Below are positions 1 to 8,092 of a DNA stretch of 64,000 nucleotides, one piece after another. The stretch's first letter is position 1. Each line of letters starts with the position of its first letter. The notes beneath the pieces are model-generated. The model saw only the letters and a list, made by a program, of their open reading frames with translations. It searched no databases and was not told the DNA's origin. The position numbers were made by a program, and so were the translations under genes. The stretch is from JBCDCY01 sp039180875 (GTDB taxonomy: Bacteria; Pseudomonadota; Alphaproteobacteria; Rhodobacterales; Rhodobacteraceae), in the NCBI GenBank assembly GCA_039180875.1, contig JBCDCY010000009.1, forward strand, positions 90,600 through 154,599, given 5' to 3'.

Positions 1-722
1 AAGTTCACCGCGTGCACGCGATGGTCCGGGAAGTGGCGCCGCAGCCAGTCGATGCCTTTGAGGTTCGTGGTAAATCCGTGCTGCACCACCAGATCCCGGC
101 CGAAGCGCAGCACATCGGCGGCATCGAACAACGGCTCCTCCTCCGTCGTGACGAAGAATTTCTCGGCTGCCCAGTCCAGCCGCTTCTCGACGCCGATCTT
201 GTCGGAGAGATAGTCGGGCCGATAGTCGGCCGCGGTCAGCCGGGGCTTCGGCGCCGCCTCGTGGCGAAAGTTCGGATCCTCCTCGAAATAGCGCTGCAAG
301 AGGGGGCGGTAGCAGAGATATTCGAACCAGCGGCAGCGATAGGACATTGTCGCCTCCAGGATCTCCGAGCCCACGGTCAGCAGCACGTCCCGGGGCGGCA
401 TGCAGCCGAACTGGCTCTCGGCGCGGAAATCCGGCGTCTCCACGGGTTGGGAGAAGTCGATGGGCGTCGGCCGGTCGACCCGGATGCCGCGCCGCTCCAG
501 CAACGTCGCAAAATCGTCGAGCAGCTCGTTCGCCCGGGCGATGCTCTCCGCCGGGCGGCGGCCCCATTGGCCGCGCATGTCGCTGTCTTCCGGCACCTTC
601 GCCTCGAGCGCCGGCTCGGGTGCCGGAATATGGCCGTCGTCGGCCCGCCCGACGATCACATGGGTGAGCGGATCCCACTCGTTCCACGAGCTGACCTGCA
701 GCGTCCCCGCCCTGGCGTCCAT
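1..722 (-). CDS. Glycine amidinotransferase-like protein, N-terminal part (cut by window edge)
   Basis: About 240 N-terminal residues are present; the C-terminal part runs off the left edge. The reading is MDARAGTLQVSSWNEWDP, then LTHVIVGRA, FEYLCYRPLLQRYF, EPLFDAADVLRFGRDL and TNLKGIDWLRRHFPDHRVH. These blocks match the L-arginine:glycine amidinotransferase family (human GATM has FDAADFIRAGRD and YLGIEWMRRH), which moves an amidino group from arginine to an acceptor amine. The Asp of FDAAD corresponds to one of the Asp-His-Cys catalytic residues; the His and Cys would lie outside the window. The ATG is preceded by GGGAGG about 7 nt upstream. It is divergent from the DUF2125 gene. The acceptor substrate cannot be read: glycine, inosamine phosphate or another amine are all possible within this family. 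Confidence 0.8.
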   Translation of the reverse strand, partial: MDARAGTLQVSSWNEWDPLTHVIVGRADDGHIPAPEPALEAKVPEDSDMRGQWGRRPAESIARANELLDDFATLLERRGIRVDRPTPIDFSQPVETPDFRAESQFGCMPPRDVLLTVGSEILEATMSYRCRWFEYLCYRPLLQRYFEEDPNFRHEAAPKPRLTAADYRPDYLSDKIGVEKRLDWAAEKFFVTTEEEPLFDAADVLRFGRDLVVQHGFTTNLKGIDWLRRHFPDHRVHAVN

Positions 723-786
723 GTGTCCCTCCCGCCCCGATCGATCACAATTGGCCTTCTGCCGCCTCCTGGGACCGTCTGCAACA

Positions 787-815
787 TTGACCCTCCGAAG
801 CCTGGGCCGCTAAGC
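787..815 (+). promoter_or_regulatory. Probable sigma70-type promoter for the DUF2125 gene
   Basis: TTGACC (787-792), a 17-nt spacer and CTAAGC (810-815) lie in the divergent spacer about 45 nt before the DUF2125 start. Spacing is ideal for a housekeeping promoter; the -10 is a loose match. Confidence 0.45.
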
Positions 816-859
816 GGTGGGGGCCGGACGGACCGGCCGTATCCCCGGGGGGAGACTTG

Positions 860-2374
860 ATGCGCACATTGCTTATCGCCGTCGCTGCAGTCGTCGTCAT
901 CGGCGGCGGAGCCTTTACCGGCCTTTGGTATTTCGCGAGTTCCGAGGTCGAGAATTTCGTCGATGCCGAGGTGGAGCGGCTGCGGGCCGAGGGGGCCGAG
1001 ATCAGCTGGTCCGAGCGCATCGTCGAGGGCTTCCCGACGGCCCTTTCGGTCGAGTTCCGCGATCTGAGCTTCACCAGCGCCGACGGCCGGGTCACCTTTA
1101 CCGCGCCCTGGACCAGGACGGAGGCCGCCGCGGCCGATGTCGGCCTGGTGCGCACCACCTTCGCGCCCGAGATGACGCTGCGCCTCGACACCGAGACCCC
1201 CAATGTCGGCGTCCTCGATTTCGCCATCGAGCAGACGGACCTGACGATCACCTCCTCGCTGCAAAGCGCCACTGAGGCCGTGGAAGTGACGGCCGCCGCC
1301 CTGTCGCTCGCGCAGACGGGGACCGAGGCCACCGGTGGGGACGAGGCGACAGCGGTCGCCGCCGTGTTCTCCGACCTATCGCTCGACATGACCGAGTTCA
1401 CCATCGAGGTCGCGCGGCCCGAGGACCGGGCCGACCGCGTGGTGGGCACGATGACGGCCGCGACCTGGGCGGCCGGCTACGGCTCTAACATGGCTCCGGG
1501 GATGAGCGGCGATGTCGACTTCTCCTTCAACGATCTCGAGATTGAGCTGGATACGCCTCTGGGCATGACCTGGTCGCTCTCCGAGATGATCACCGGCGCG
1601 CACGAGGTGGAGAACGAGATCAGGGCGAGCGGCCTCAACATGACCATGGAGATGGGCGACCCCGATCTACAGGTTCTGGTCGATGCCTCGAGCGGTCCGG
1701 TCGAGACCACGTCGACCTGGGGCAACGGCCGCATCTCCTCCGACGGGGGGTATACCGACCTCACCTACACCGTGACCCAAAGCGGCGCCCCGATACAGCT
1801 GCCGCCGATGTCGGTCTCCTTCGGCGGCCTTCGCGCGGCGGGCGACATGCCGATGACCAAGACGCCCGAGGTCGCGCCGATGGATTTCCGGCTCGAGATC
1901 GAGGATCTGGTGCTGGCCGAAGAGGTCTGGGCGCTGTTCGATCCGGGCGAGGCGCTGCCGCGCGATCCCGCCAATCTGGAGCTCGACGTCAGCGGCCTGA
2001 TGCGCTGGCTGTTCGACCCGCTCAGCATCCAGCCCGAGCCGGTCGTGACCGCGCCGGTCGAGGTCACCCGGCTCGAGGACAGCCGACTGGCGCTCAGCCT
2101 GCTCGGGGCGGAGGCGGAGGCCGAGGGCACGCTCGACATCGACTGGTCGGGCCCGGCCCCGGTGGCCGACGGCCAGGTCGCCGTGCGCTTGGTGCGGGTG
2201 ATCGAGATGCTGGACACCCTCGCCGCCGCCCGCCTGCTGCCGCCGCAGCAGGTGCAGCTGCCCCGCGCCATGCTGCTCGGCTTCACCCGGCAGGGCGAGA
2301 GCCCGGAGGAGCGGCTGGTCGATCTGCAGTTCAAGAACGGCCAGGTCACGGCCAACGGCCAGCCCTTGCAGTGA
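860..2374 (+). CDS. DUF2125 domain-containing protein
   Basis: A 504-residue protein with one N-terminal membrane or signal segment (MRTLLIAVAAVVVIGGGAF), followed by a large extracytoplasmic region built of beta-rich stretches such as FPTALSVEFRDLSFTSADGR. N-terminus, size and the SWSERIVEGFP block fit the alphaproteobacterial DUF2125 family, whose function is unknown. The ATG at 860 is chosen over the in-frame TTG just before it because GGGGGGAGA sits 5-12 nt upstream. It appears to be a single-gene unit: a promoter-like site precedes it and a hairpin follows the stop. Function cannot be stated; an inner-membrane-anchored periplasmic role is inferred from topology only. Confidence 0.8.
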   Translation: MRTLLIAVAAVVVIGGGAFTGLWYFASSEVENFVDAEVERLRAEGAEISWSERIVEGFPTALSVEFRDLSFTSADGRVTFTAPWTRTEAAAADVGLVRTTFAPEMTLRLDTETPNVGVLDFAIEQTDLTITSSLQSATEAVEVTAAALSLAQTGTEATGGDEATAVAAVFSDLSLDMTEFTIEVARPEDRADRVVGTMTAATWAAGYGSNMAPGMSGDVDFSFNDLEIELDTPLGMTWSLSEMITGAHEVENEIRASGLNMTMEMGDPDLQVLVDASSGPVETTSTWGNGRISSDGGYTDLTYTVTQSGAPIQLPPMSVSFGGLRAAGDMPMTKTPEVAPMDFRLEIEDLVLAEEVWALFDPGEALPRDPANLELDVSGLMRWLFDPLSIQPEPVVTAPVEVTRLEDSRLALSLLGAEAEAEGTLDIDWSGPAPVADGQVAVRLVRVIEMLDTLAAARLLPPQQVQLPRAMLLGFTRQGESPEERLVDLQFKNGQVTANGQPLQ

Positions 2375-2397
2375 GGCGAGGCGACCGCTCAGCCCCA

Positions 2398-2423
2398 CGG
2401 CACGCCTCTGACGGGGCGTGCCG
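2398..2423. terminator. Hairpin after the DUF2125 gene, possible terminator
   Basis: A perfect 9-bp stem (CGGCACGCC / GGCGTGCCG) with an 8-nt loop begins 24 nt after the DUF2125 stop. No U-run follows, so intrinsic termination is uncertain. Confidence 0.4.
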
Positions 2424-2444
2424 CCGTATCGCGGGGTACGCTCC

Positions 2445-4100
2445 ATGACCCGGCGGGCGAAGAACATCCTGTTCATCATGTTCGACCAGCTCCGGTTCGA
2501 CTACCTGAGCTGCGGCGGCCATCCCCACCTCGAAACCCCGCATATCGACGGCCTGGCCGCCCGCGGGGTGCGCTTTACCCGCGCCTACGTGCAATCGCCG
2601 ATCTGCGGCTCCTCCCGCATGAGCTTCTATACTGGGCGCTACACCCACAGCCACGGCGCGACCTGGAACGGTGTGCCGCTGAAGGTTGGCGAGATGACCC
2701 TGGGCGATCATCTTCGCCCCCTCGGCATGCGCACGATCCTGATCGGCAAGACCCATATGCGCGCCGATCTCGAGGGGATAGAGCGCCTCGGCCTCGACCG
2801 CGACGGCATCATCGGCGCCCGGGTCGCCGAGTGCGGCTTCGACGTCTTCGAGCGCGACGACGGCATGCGCCCCGAGGGGCCGGAGGGCATGTACGATCCG
2901 GGCGGCGCCATGGTCTACAACGAATATCTCCGCGCCCAGGGCTACGACTCGGAAAATCCCTGGCACGACTTCGCCAATTCCGGGCGGGAGGATGACGGCA
3001 GCCTGGCCTCCGGCTGGTTCCTGAAGAACGCCGCCAAGCCCGCCGCGGTGGCCGAGGAGCATTCCGAGACCCCCTACCTCACCGGCCGCGCCATCGACTT
3101 TCTGGAACAAGCAGGCGATGCGCCCTGGTGCGTCCACCTCTCCTACATCAAGCCGCACTGGCCCTATATCGTGCCGGCGCCCTACCACGACATGTACGGC
3201 GCCAATCAGGTGCTGCCCCCGGTCCGGACCGAGGCCGAGCGGGAGGGGGCCCATCCCGTCTACCGCGCCTTCATGGAGGGGCCGGTCGGCCGCGCCTTCG
3301 CCCGGGACGAGGTGCGCGCGGCCGTGGTGCCGGCCTATATGGGCCTCATCAAGCAGTGCGACGACCAGCTCGGCCGGCTCTTCGCCTACCTGGAGAAGAC
3401 CGGGCGGATGGACGACACGCTGATCGTCGTCACCTCCGACCACGGCGACTATCTGGGCGATCACTGGTTGGGGGAGAAGAACCTGTTCCACGAGCCGTCG
3501 GTGAAGATCCCGCTCATCGTCTACGATCCCGCGCCTGAGGCGGACGACAGTCGGGGCAGCACGGTGGATGCATTGGTCGAGTCCATCGACCTTGCCCCGA
3601 CCTTCGTCGAGCTGGCGGGCGGCGCACCGGCGGATCACGTGCTGGAGGGCCGCTCGCTCCTGCCGTTTCTTAGGGGCAGCGCGCCGGACTCTTGGCGCGA
3701 CCATGCGATCAGCGAGTACGACTATTCGTTGCAGCCCGTGGCCGGCCGTCTGGGTATCGACCCGCGCCACGCCCAGCTTTTCATGGTCGTCGACCGGCGT
3801 TGGAAGTTCGTGCATGCCGAGGGCTTTCGCCCACTGCTCTTCGATCTCGACAACGACCCCGAGGAGCTGGTGGATCTGGGCGAGACCCCGGGCCACGACG
3901 ACATCCTCGACCTGATGTACGAGCGGCTTCTGGCTTGGGCCCTCCGCCCCTCGCAACGCACCACGATCTCCCGCGAGGGGATCCTGGCGGCCCGCGGCTC
4001 GGCCGGCCGCAAGGGCATCCTGATCGGCATCTACGAGGCAAGCGAGGCGCCGGCCGAACTCACCCGCTTCTACACCGGCACCCCGCGGCCGTCGGGCTAG
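2445..4100 (+). CDS. Sulfatase-family hydrolase (alkaline phosphatase superfamily)
   Basis: A 551-residue protein of the sulfatase / phosphonate monoester hydrolase fold. Early metal-binding Asp in FIMFDQLR (about residue 14), then SPICGSSRMSFYTGRY with the C-x-S-x-R signature (Cys54) that a formylglycine-generating enzyme oxidises in type I sulfatases. The second metal cluster is VVTSDHGDYLGDHWLGEKN, near residue 330. The C-terminal PLLFDLDNDPEELVDLG block is typical. There is no signal peptide, so it is probably cytoplasmic, which favours small organic sulfate or phosphonate esters over polysaccharides. The ATG at 2445 is chosen over a GTG at 2418 that falls inside the preceding hairpin; GCGGGG lies upstream. 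No activating enzyme is encoded nearby. The substrate is unknown. Confidence 0.88.
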   Translation: MTRRAKNILFIMFDQLRFDYLSCGGHPHLETPHIDGLAARGVRFTRAYVQSPICGSSRMSFYTGRYTHSHGATWNGVPLKVGEMTLGDHLRPLGMRTILIGKTHMRADLEGIERLGLDRDGIIGARVAECGFDVFERDDGMRPEGPEGMYDPGGAMVYNEYLRAQGYDSENPWHDFANSGREDDGSLASGWFLKNAAKPAAVAEEHSETPYLTGRAIDFLEQAGDAPWCVHLSYIKPHWPYIVPAPYHDMYGANQVLPPVRTEAEREGAHPVYRAFMEGPVGRAFARDEVRAAVVPAYMGLIKQCDDQLGRLFAYLEKTGRMDDTLIVVTSDHGDYLGDHWLGEKNLFHEPSVKIPLIVYDPAPEADDSRGSTVDALVESIDLAPTFVELAGGAPADHVLEGRSLLPFLRGSAPDSWRDHAISEYDYSLQPVAGRLGIDPRHAQLFMVVDRRWKFVHAEGFRPLLFDLDNDPEELVDLGETPGHDDILDLMYERLLAWALRPSQRTTISREGILAARGSAGRKGILIGIYEASEAPAELTRFYTGTPRPSG

Positions 4101-4177
4101 CTTTGGACCTCGCGTCGCTGGCGGCGCCGCTGAGACGTCGGCGCGCCTTCGATCGCCCTTGGGAAACGTGATTTGAG

Positions 4178-5707
4178 ATGAAGCTCATCCCAACGTCGCT
4201 TTGGACCGCCCTCGCCACCGTCTTCCTCGCGTCGGCGATCTTCTGGACGACGGCGGACCACCCTTACAACGGCGCGGCGCGGGCCGCCCCGCAGGATGAG
4301 GCGTTCCTTGCCTGCCTGGCGGAACAGCCGGACGCGCCGGCAAGCTCACGGCCGTTCCGGATCATCGTCACCGCCCTTGCCGACGACGACGGTGGGACGT
4401 CCCAGTCGACCCGCGTCGCCCAGAGGGTCGCCCGCCTGCAGGAGAGCTCCGAGCTCTTCGACGTGACGGTCATCCCCTGTGCCGTCGGCGATTTCGGCCC
4501 CATCGGCGGCCGCTTCCGTGCGATGGATCTTCTGGAGGAGAGCGGCGCGGATATCGTCCTCTGGGGCATTGTCCGGGGCAGTCGCCGCGAGATCGAGCTC
4601 CACCTCACCACCCGCGATCAATCGACAATGCGGACCGTCTCGACCGATTTCGAGGACTATGTCGGTGATATGCTCGTCGTGAACCTCCTCGATAGCATTG
4701 ATCGCGCGTCGCGGGATGCGGCGGATCCGATCCTCGCCCTCGTACAGCAGATCCAGACGCTCACGACCCCGCTGACGGAGGATCTGCCTGGGGGCATGGA
4801 CCATGCGGACAGGGGTGCGCTCTTTTTCTATCATGCCTGGGCTTTGCAACGGATCGGATCCTCCATCCCGGACCCGGCCCAGCTCAACGCCGCCATCGCC
4901 GCCCATCGTCGGGCGGCCTTTTACTTTGAGAGAGCAGGATATCGGGCCGGGAGTGCCCGTGGCCAAGTGGAACTCGCCCTTGCGCTTCTGACGCTCGGCG
5001 AGATCACCGGCGATGCGGCGTCGGTTGCCGAGGGCGTCTCTGTGCTTCGCCCGGCGCTGGAAGAGGTGCCCAGTTTCACCATGCCTGAACAGTGGGAGAT
5101 CGGGCGGGCAAATCTCCGCTCCACCCTGTTCAAGTTCGGCCATCGGACGCTGGACGAGACGCGGTTGGAGCAGGTCGTCCTCCTTCTCCGCTTTGCGCTC
5201 GAGGAGATCACGCAAACCAAGGCACCTGAGGACTGGGCATTTGTGCAAAAGTCGCTCGGTGACGCTCTGGCGCTTTTGGGAGAGTTGCGCGGGGAAGCAG
5301 CTCAGCTTGAAGACGCAGTGGCAGCCTACCGCTCGGCCCTGCAGCAGCGCACCCGAGACCGCGCCCCCGATCAATGGGCAGAGCTGCAGAACAACCTCGG
5401 CGCCGCGCTTCTCCTGCTTGGGCAGGTCGAAGACGATACCGAGCGACTCGAAGAGGCGCGAGAGGCGCTCTGGCTGGCCCTCGACCAATGGTCGTCTTGG
5501 GTTGGCGGCGCAGTGCGGGCGAGAGCACAGTACAATCTGGCGCGGATCGAGTTCAGCTTTTTCCAGCGAACGGCCGAAAGCGCTTACTTGGACTTCGCCG
5601 TGGAGCATGCGACCGCCGCGCGAGCCGACTTTCGTGGAATGGGCATGGGAGATGCGGTGGCGGTCGTCGAAGAGCTGCTCGCAGATCTTTTGGCAGCTCG
5701 ACCGTAG
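4178..5707 (+). CDS. Secreted tetratricopeptide-repeat protein
   Basis: A 509-residue protein with a signal-like N-terminus (MKLIPTSLWTALATVFLASA), an alpha/beta stretch up to about residue 170 (FRIIVTALADDDGG, ADIVLWGIVRG), then helical repeats. Two copies of the motif AYRSALQQRT...APDQWAELQNNLGAAL and its diverged relative near residue 345 identify TPR units of the kind common in alphaproteobacteria. The first domain resembles a nucleotide- or ligand-binding module placed before TPRs, but I cannot name it. Its neighbours give no functional clue. Codon use is slightly less GC-biased than in the flanking genes. Likely a periplasmic or membrane-tethered scaffold protein. Confidence 0.75.
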   Translation: MKLIPTSLWTALATVFLASAIFWTTADHPYNGAARAAPQDEAFLACLAEQPDAPASSRPFRIIVTALADDDGGTSQSTRVAQRVARLQESSELFDVTVIPCAVGDFGPIGGRFRAMDLLEESGADIVLWGIVRGSRREIELHLTTRDQSTMRTVSTDFEDYVGDMLVVNLLDSIDRASRDAADPILALVQQIQTLTTPLTEDLPGGMDHADRGALFFYHAWALQRIGSSIPDPAQLNAAIAAHRRAAFYFERAGYRAGSARGQVELALALLTLGEITGDAASVAEGVSVLRPALEEVPSFTMPEQWEIGRANLRSTLFKFGHRTLDETRLEQVVLLLRFALEEITQTKAPEDWAFVQKSLGDALALLGELRGEAAQLEDAVAAYRSALQQRTRDRAPDQWAELQNNLGAALLLLGQVEDDTERLEEAREALWLALDQWSSWVGGAVRARAQYNLARIEFSFFQRTAESAYLDFAVEHATAARADFRGMGMGDAVAVVEELLADLLAARP

Positions 5708-5737
5708 AGGCGGAAGGGGTGGACGGCGCGCCCTCGC

Positions 5738-5765
5738 TTGACCCCGGGCGGGCGTCGGCTAGGCT
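5738..5765 (+). promoter_or_regulatory. Probable promoter of the DUF4170-acyltransferase-waaA-lpxK operon
   Basis: TTGACC (5738-5743), a 16-nt spacer and TAGGCT (5760-5765) are followed by a leader of about 27 nt before the ATG of the DUF4170 gene. Confidence 0.5.
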
Positions 5766-5798
5766 TCCGGCCGACCCATAGCGGAGGCCGATCGTTCC

Positions 5799-6041
5799 AT
5801 GACCCAGCGTCTGCATCTCGTCTTCGGTGGTGAGTTGAGCGATCCGCAATCGACCCGCTTCACCGATGTCGACGCCATTGATATCGTTGGGATCTATCCC
5901 GATTACGCCAGTGCCTACGACGCCTGGAAAGGCCGCGCGCAGGCCACTGTGGACGATGCCCATATGCGCTATTTCATCGCCCATCTGCACCGCTTGCGGG
6001 ATGAGGAGGCGGAGGCCAGCCCGACCGAGGAACTGGACTAG
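5799..6041 (+). CDS. DUF4170 domain-containing small protein
   Basis: An 80-residue soluble protein. MTQRLHLVFGGELSDP, FTDVDAIDIVGIYPDYASAYDAWKG and HMRYFIAHLHRL match the small DUF4170 family, which regularly sits just before the DUF374 acyltransferase and Kdo transferase genes in alphaproteobacteria. It is the first gene of the lipid A operon and lies 18 nt before the next gene. It has no catalytic signature and its function is not known; the conserved linkage suggests an accessory role in lipid A or Kdo assembly. Confidence 0.85.
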   Translation: MTQRLHLVFGGELSDPQSTRFTDVDAIDIVGIYPDYASAYDAWKGRAQATVDDAHMRYFIAHLHRLRDEEAEASPTEELD

Positions 6042-6059
6042 GCGCCGGGCCGCGGCCCG

Positions 6060-6791
6060 ATGCTGCGACAGCTCCTCCGCCGCCTTCGGCACAGTGCGCG
6101 CGCGAGGGCGATCCTCGCCTGGCTGATCCACTGGTATCTGCGCCTCGTCTACCGCACGACGCGGTGGGAGATCATCGGCGCCGAGCTGCGCGAGGCCGGC
6201 CGCAGCAACCAGCTGCGCGGCCTGATCGCGATTTGGCACGGCCGGGTCGCCATGGTGGTGACGGAGATGCGGAGCGAGACGGTGGTCGAGGCCACCATGA
6301 GCCGCAACCTCGACGGCGATCTGGTCTGCCGGGTGGCCGAGAGCTTCGGCATCGGCACCATCCGCGGCTCCGCCGCCAACCCCGACAAGCCCGGCCGCGA
6401 CAAGGGCGGACGCGAGGTGGCGACCGGCGCGCTGGAGGCGCTGGCCCGCCATGACCGGGTGCTGGTCTCCTTCACCCCCGACGGGCCAAGGGGGCCGCGC
6501 CAGCGCTGCAAGGCGGGGATGTCGACGGTCGCAGCGCGCGCGCAAGTGCCCATCATCACCTTCGCTTTCGCCACCCGCTGGGCCATCGTGCTAGAGAGCT
6601 GGGACCGCTTCATGCTGCCCTTGCCCTTCGGTCGCGGCGCGATCGGAGTGGGCGGGCCCATCCCGCCGCCGGCCGACGGCAGCGCCGATGCGCTGGAGCG
6701 TCATCGCCATGCGCTGGAGACGGCGCTGAACGAGATCACCGCGCGCTGCGACCGCCAGGTCGGTCGCCTGCCGATGGAGCCGGCGGCGTGA
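6060..6791 (+). CDS. DUF374 lysophospholipid acyltransferase family protein
   Basis: A 243-residue protein of the DUF374 acyltransferase family. The H-containing block LIAIWHGRVAMVV (His60) and FTPDGPRGPRQRCKAG (residues 138-153) are the acyl-CoA/ACP acyltransferase signatures. No cleavable signal is seen; the hydrophobic N-terminal helix AILAWLIHWYLRLVY suggests membrane association. It lies in the lipid A operon and its stop overlaps the start of waaA by 4 nt (GTGA). The ATG follows the 12-bp palindrome GGGCCGCGGCCC instead of a Shine-Dalgarno sequence, so translation may rely on coupling to the DUF4170 gene. An outer-membrane lipid role is inferred from context. Confidence 0.87.
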   Translation: MLRQLLRRLRHSARARAILAWLIHWYLRLVYRTTRWEIIGAELREAGRSNQLRGLIAIWHGRVAMVVTEMRSETVVEATMSRNLDGDLVCRVAESFGIGTIRGSAANPDKPGRDKGGREVATGALEALARHDRVLVSFTPDGPRGPRQRCKAGMSTVAARAQVPIITFAFATRWAIVLESWDRFMLPLPFGRGAIGVGGPIPPPADGSADALERHRHALETALNEITARCDRQVGRLPMEPAA

Positions 6792-8092
6792 GCGCGCCGC
6801 CACGCTCCCTGGCGCTCGGCCTCTACCTCGCGCTTTCGGGGCGGGCGGAGGGCTTTGCCAGCCGCCTTCTCGCCCGGCGCCAGGCACGCGGAAAGGAGGA
6901 TGCGGCCCGTCTCGGCGAACGCCTCGGCCATGCTGGCGTTGCCCGTCCGCCCGGCCCGGTCGTCTGGTTCCATGCCGCGAGCGTCGGGGAGTTCGCGGCC
7001 CTCGTCGAGCTGCTCCGCCGCCTCCACAGCGCCCGGCCCGACATTACCCTCCTGCTGACCACCGGCACCGTGACCTCGGCCGAGATGGCGGCGCGGGCCG
7101 ATCTACCGGGCGTCATCCACCAATACGTGCCCCTCGATGCCCGGGCCGCCGTCCGTCGCTTCGTCGCCCATTGGCAGGTTGACGTGGCGATCTGGACGGA
7201 GAGCGAGCTCTGGCCCGCCCTGATCCACGAGACCCATCGGAGCGGTGCGGTCCTGCTGCTGGTGAACGCCCGGATCTCCACCCGGTCCTCCAGGCGTTGG
7301 CGCCTGGCCCGCGGCCTGGTGCGCGGGCTGCTCTCTCGCTTCGACATGATCTTCGCCCAGGACGCGGACAGTGCCCGCCATCTCCGCCGGCTCGGGGCCG
7401 AGGGCGGGCGCATCGCCACCATCGGCACGTTGAAGGAGGGGGCGGCGCCGCTGCCCTATGATGAGGCGGAGCGTGCCCGGCTCGGCGGCCGGATCGGCGC
7501 CCGGCCGCTCTGGCTCGCCGCCTCGACCCATCCGGGGGAGGAAGAGCTGGTGGGGGCGGCCCATGCTATTGCCCGCCGCGCCGCGCCGCGGCTGCTCTGC
7601 CTGATCGTGCCGCGCCACCCCGAGCGCGGGGAGGAGGTGGCGGCCCGGCTCTCCGCCGCTGGCTGGCGGGTCGGCCGGCGCAGCCGCGGCGACGTGCCGG
7701 AGGACGAGACCGACATCTACGTGGCCGACACCCTGGGCGAGCTCGGCCTTTGGTATCGCCTGGCGCCGGTCAGCTTCGTCGGCGGCTCCCTCGGCGCGGC
7801 GGCGGAGGAGATCGGCGGCCACAATCCCTTTGAGCCGGCCGCCCTCGGCTCCGCCATCCTGCACGGGCCCCATGTGGCGAACTTCGCCGAGCCATATCGC
7901 CGCCTCACCCGTGCTGGCGCGGCCCGTGCGGTGGTCGATGAAGCGGATCTCGCCGGCGCGGTGACGGAGCTTTTGGAGCCCGAGGTTGCCGCGATCATGG
8001 CGCGGGCGGCCTGGGACACCTGCAGCGACGGCGCCCTGGTGACGGAGCGGGTATTGACGGAGATCCTGGGCCATCTGCCGGCGGCACCCTGA
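6788..8092 (+). CDS. waaA: 3-deoxy-D-manno-octulosonic acid (Kdo) transferase
   Basis: A 434-residue GT-B glycosyltransferase that adds Kdo from CMP-Kdo to the lipid IVA precursor on the inner face of the inner membrane. The block VVWFHAASVGEFAAL contains the catalytic Glu of the HAASVGE motif (near residue 64), followed by LLLTTGTVTSAEMA and WTESELWPALI. The C-terminal half has SFVGGSLGAAAEEIGGHNPFEPA, the CMP-Kdo-binding region; length is normal for the family. The GTG start overlaps the upstream TGA, and the stop overlaps the lpxK ATG by 1 nt. Translation of the three genes is therefore tightly coupled. Confidence 0.96.
   Translation: MSAPPRSLALGLYLALSGRAEGFASRLLARRQARGKEDAARLGERLGHAGVARPPGPVVWFHAASVGEFAALVELLRRLHSARPDITLLLTTGTVTSAEMAARADLPGVIHQYVPLDARAAVRRFVAHWQVDVAIWTESELWPALIHETHRSGAVLLLVNARISTRSSRRWRLARGLVRGLLSRFDMIFAQDADSARHLRRLGAEGGRIATIGTLKEGAAPLPYDEAERARLGGRIGARPLWLAASTHPGEEELVGAAHAIARRAAPRLLCLIVPRHPERGEEVAARLSAAGWRVGRRSRGDVPEDETDIYVADTLGELGLWYRLAPVSFVGGSLGAAAEEIGGHNPFEPAALGSAILHGPHVANFAEPYRRLTRAGAARAVVDEADLAGAVTELLEPEVAAIMARAAWDTCSDGALVTERVLTEILGHLPAAP

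Noticed and set aside
12..860. 282-residue plus-strand open frame at the left edge
   Set aside because: It is antisense to the amidinotransferase reading, has no family signature, and runs through the divergent promoter.
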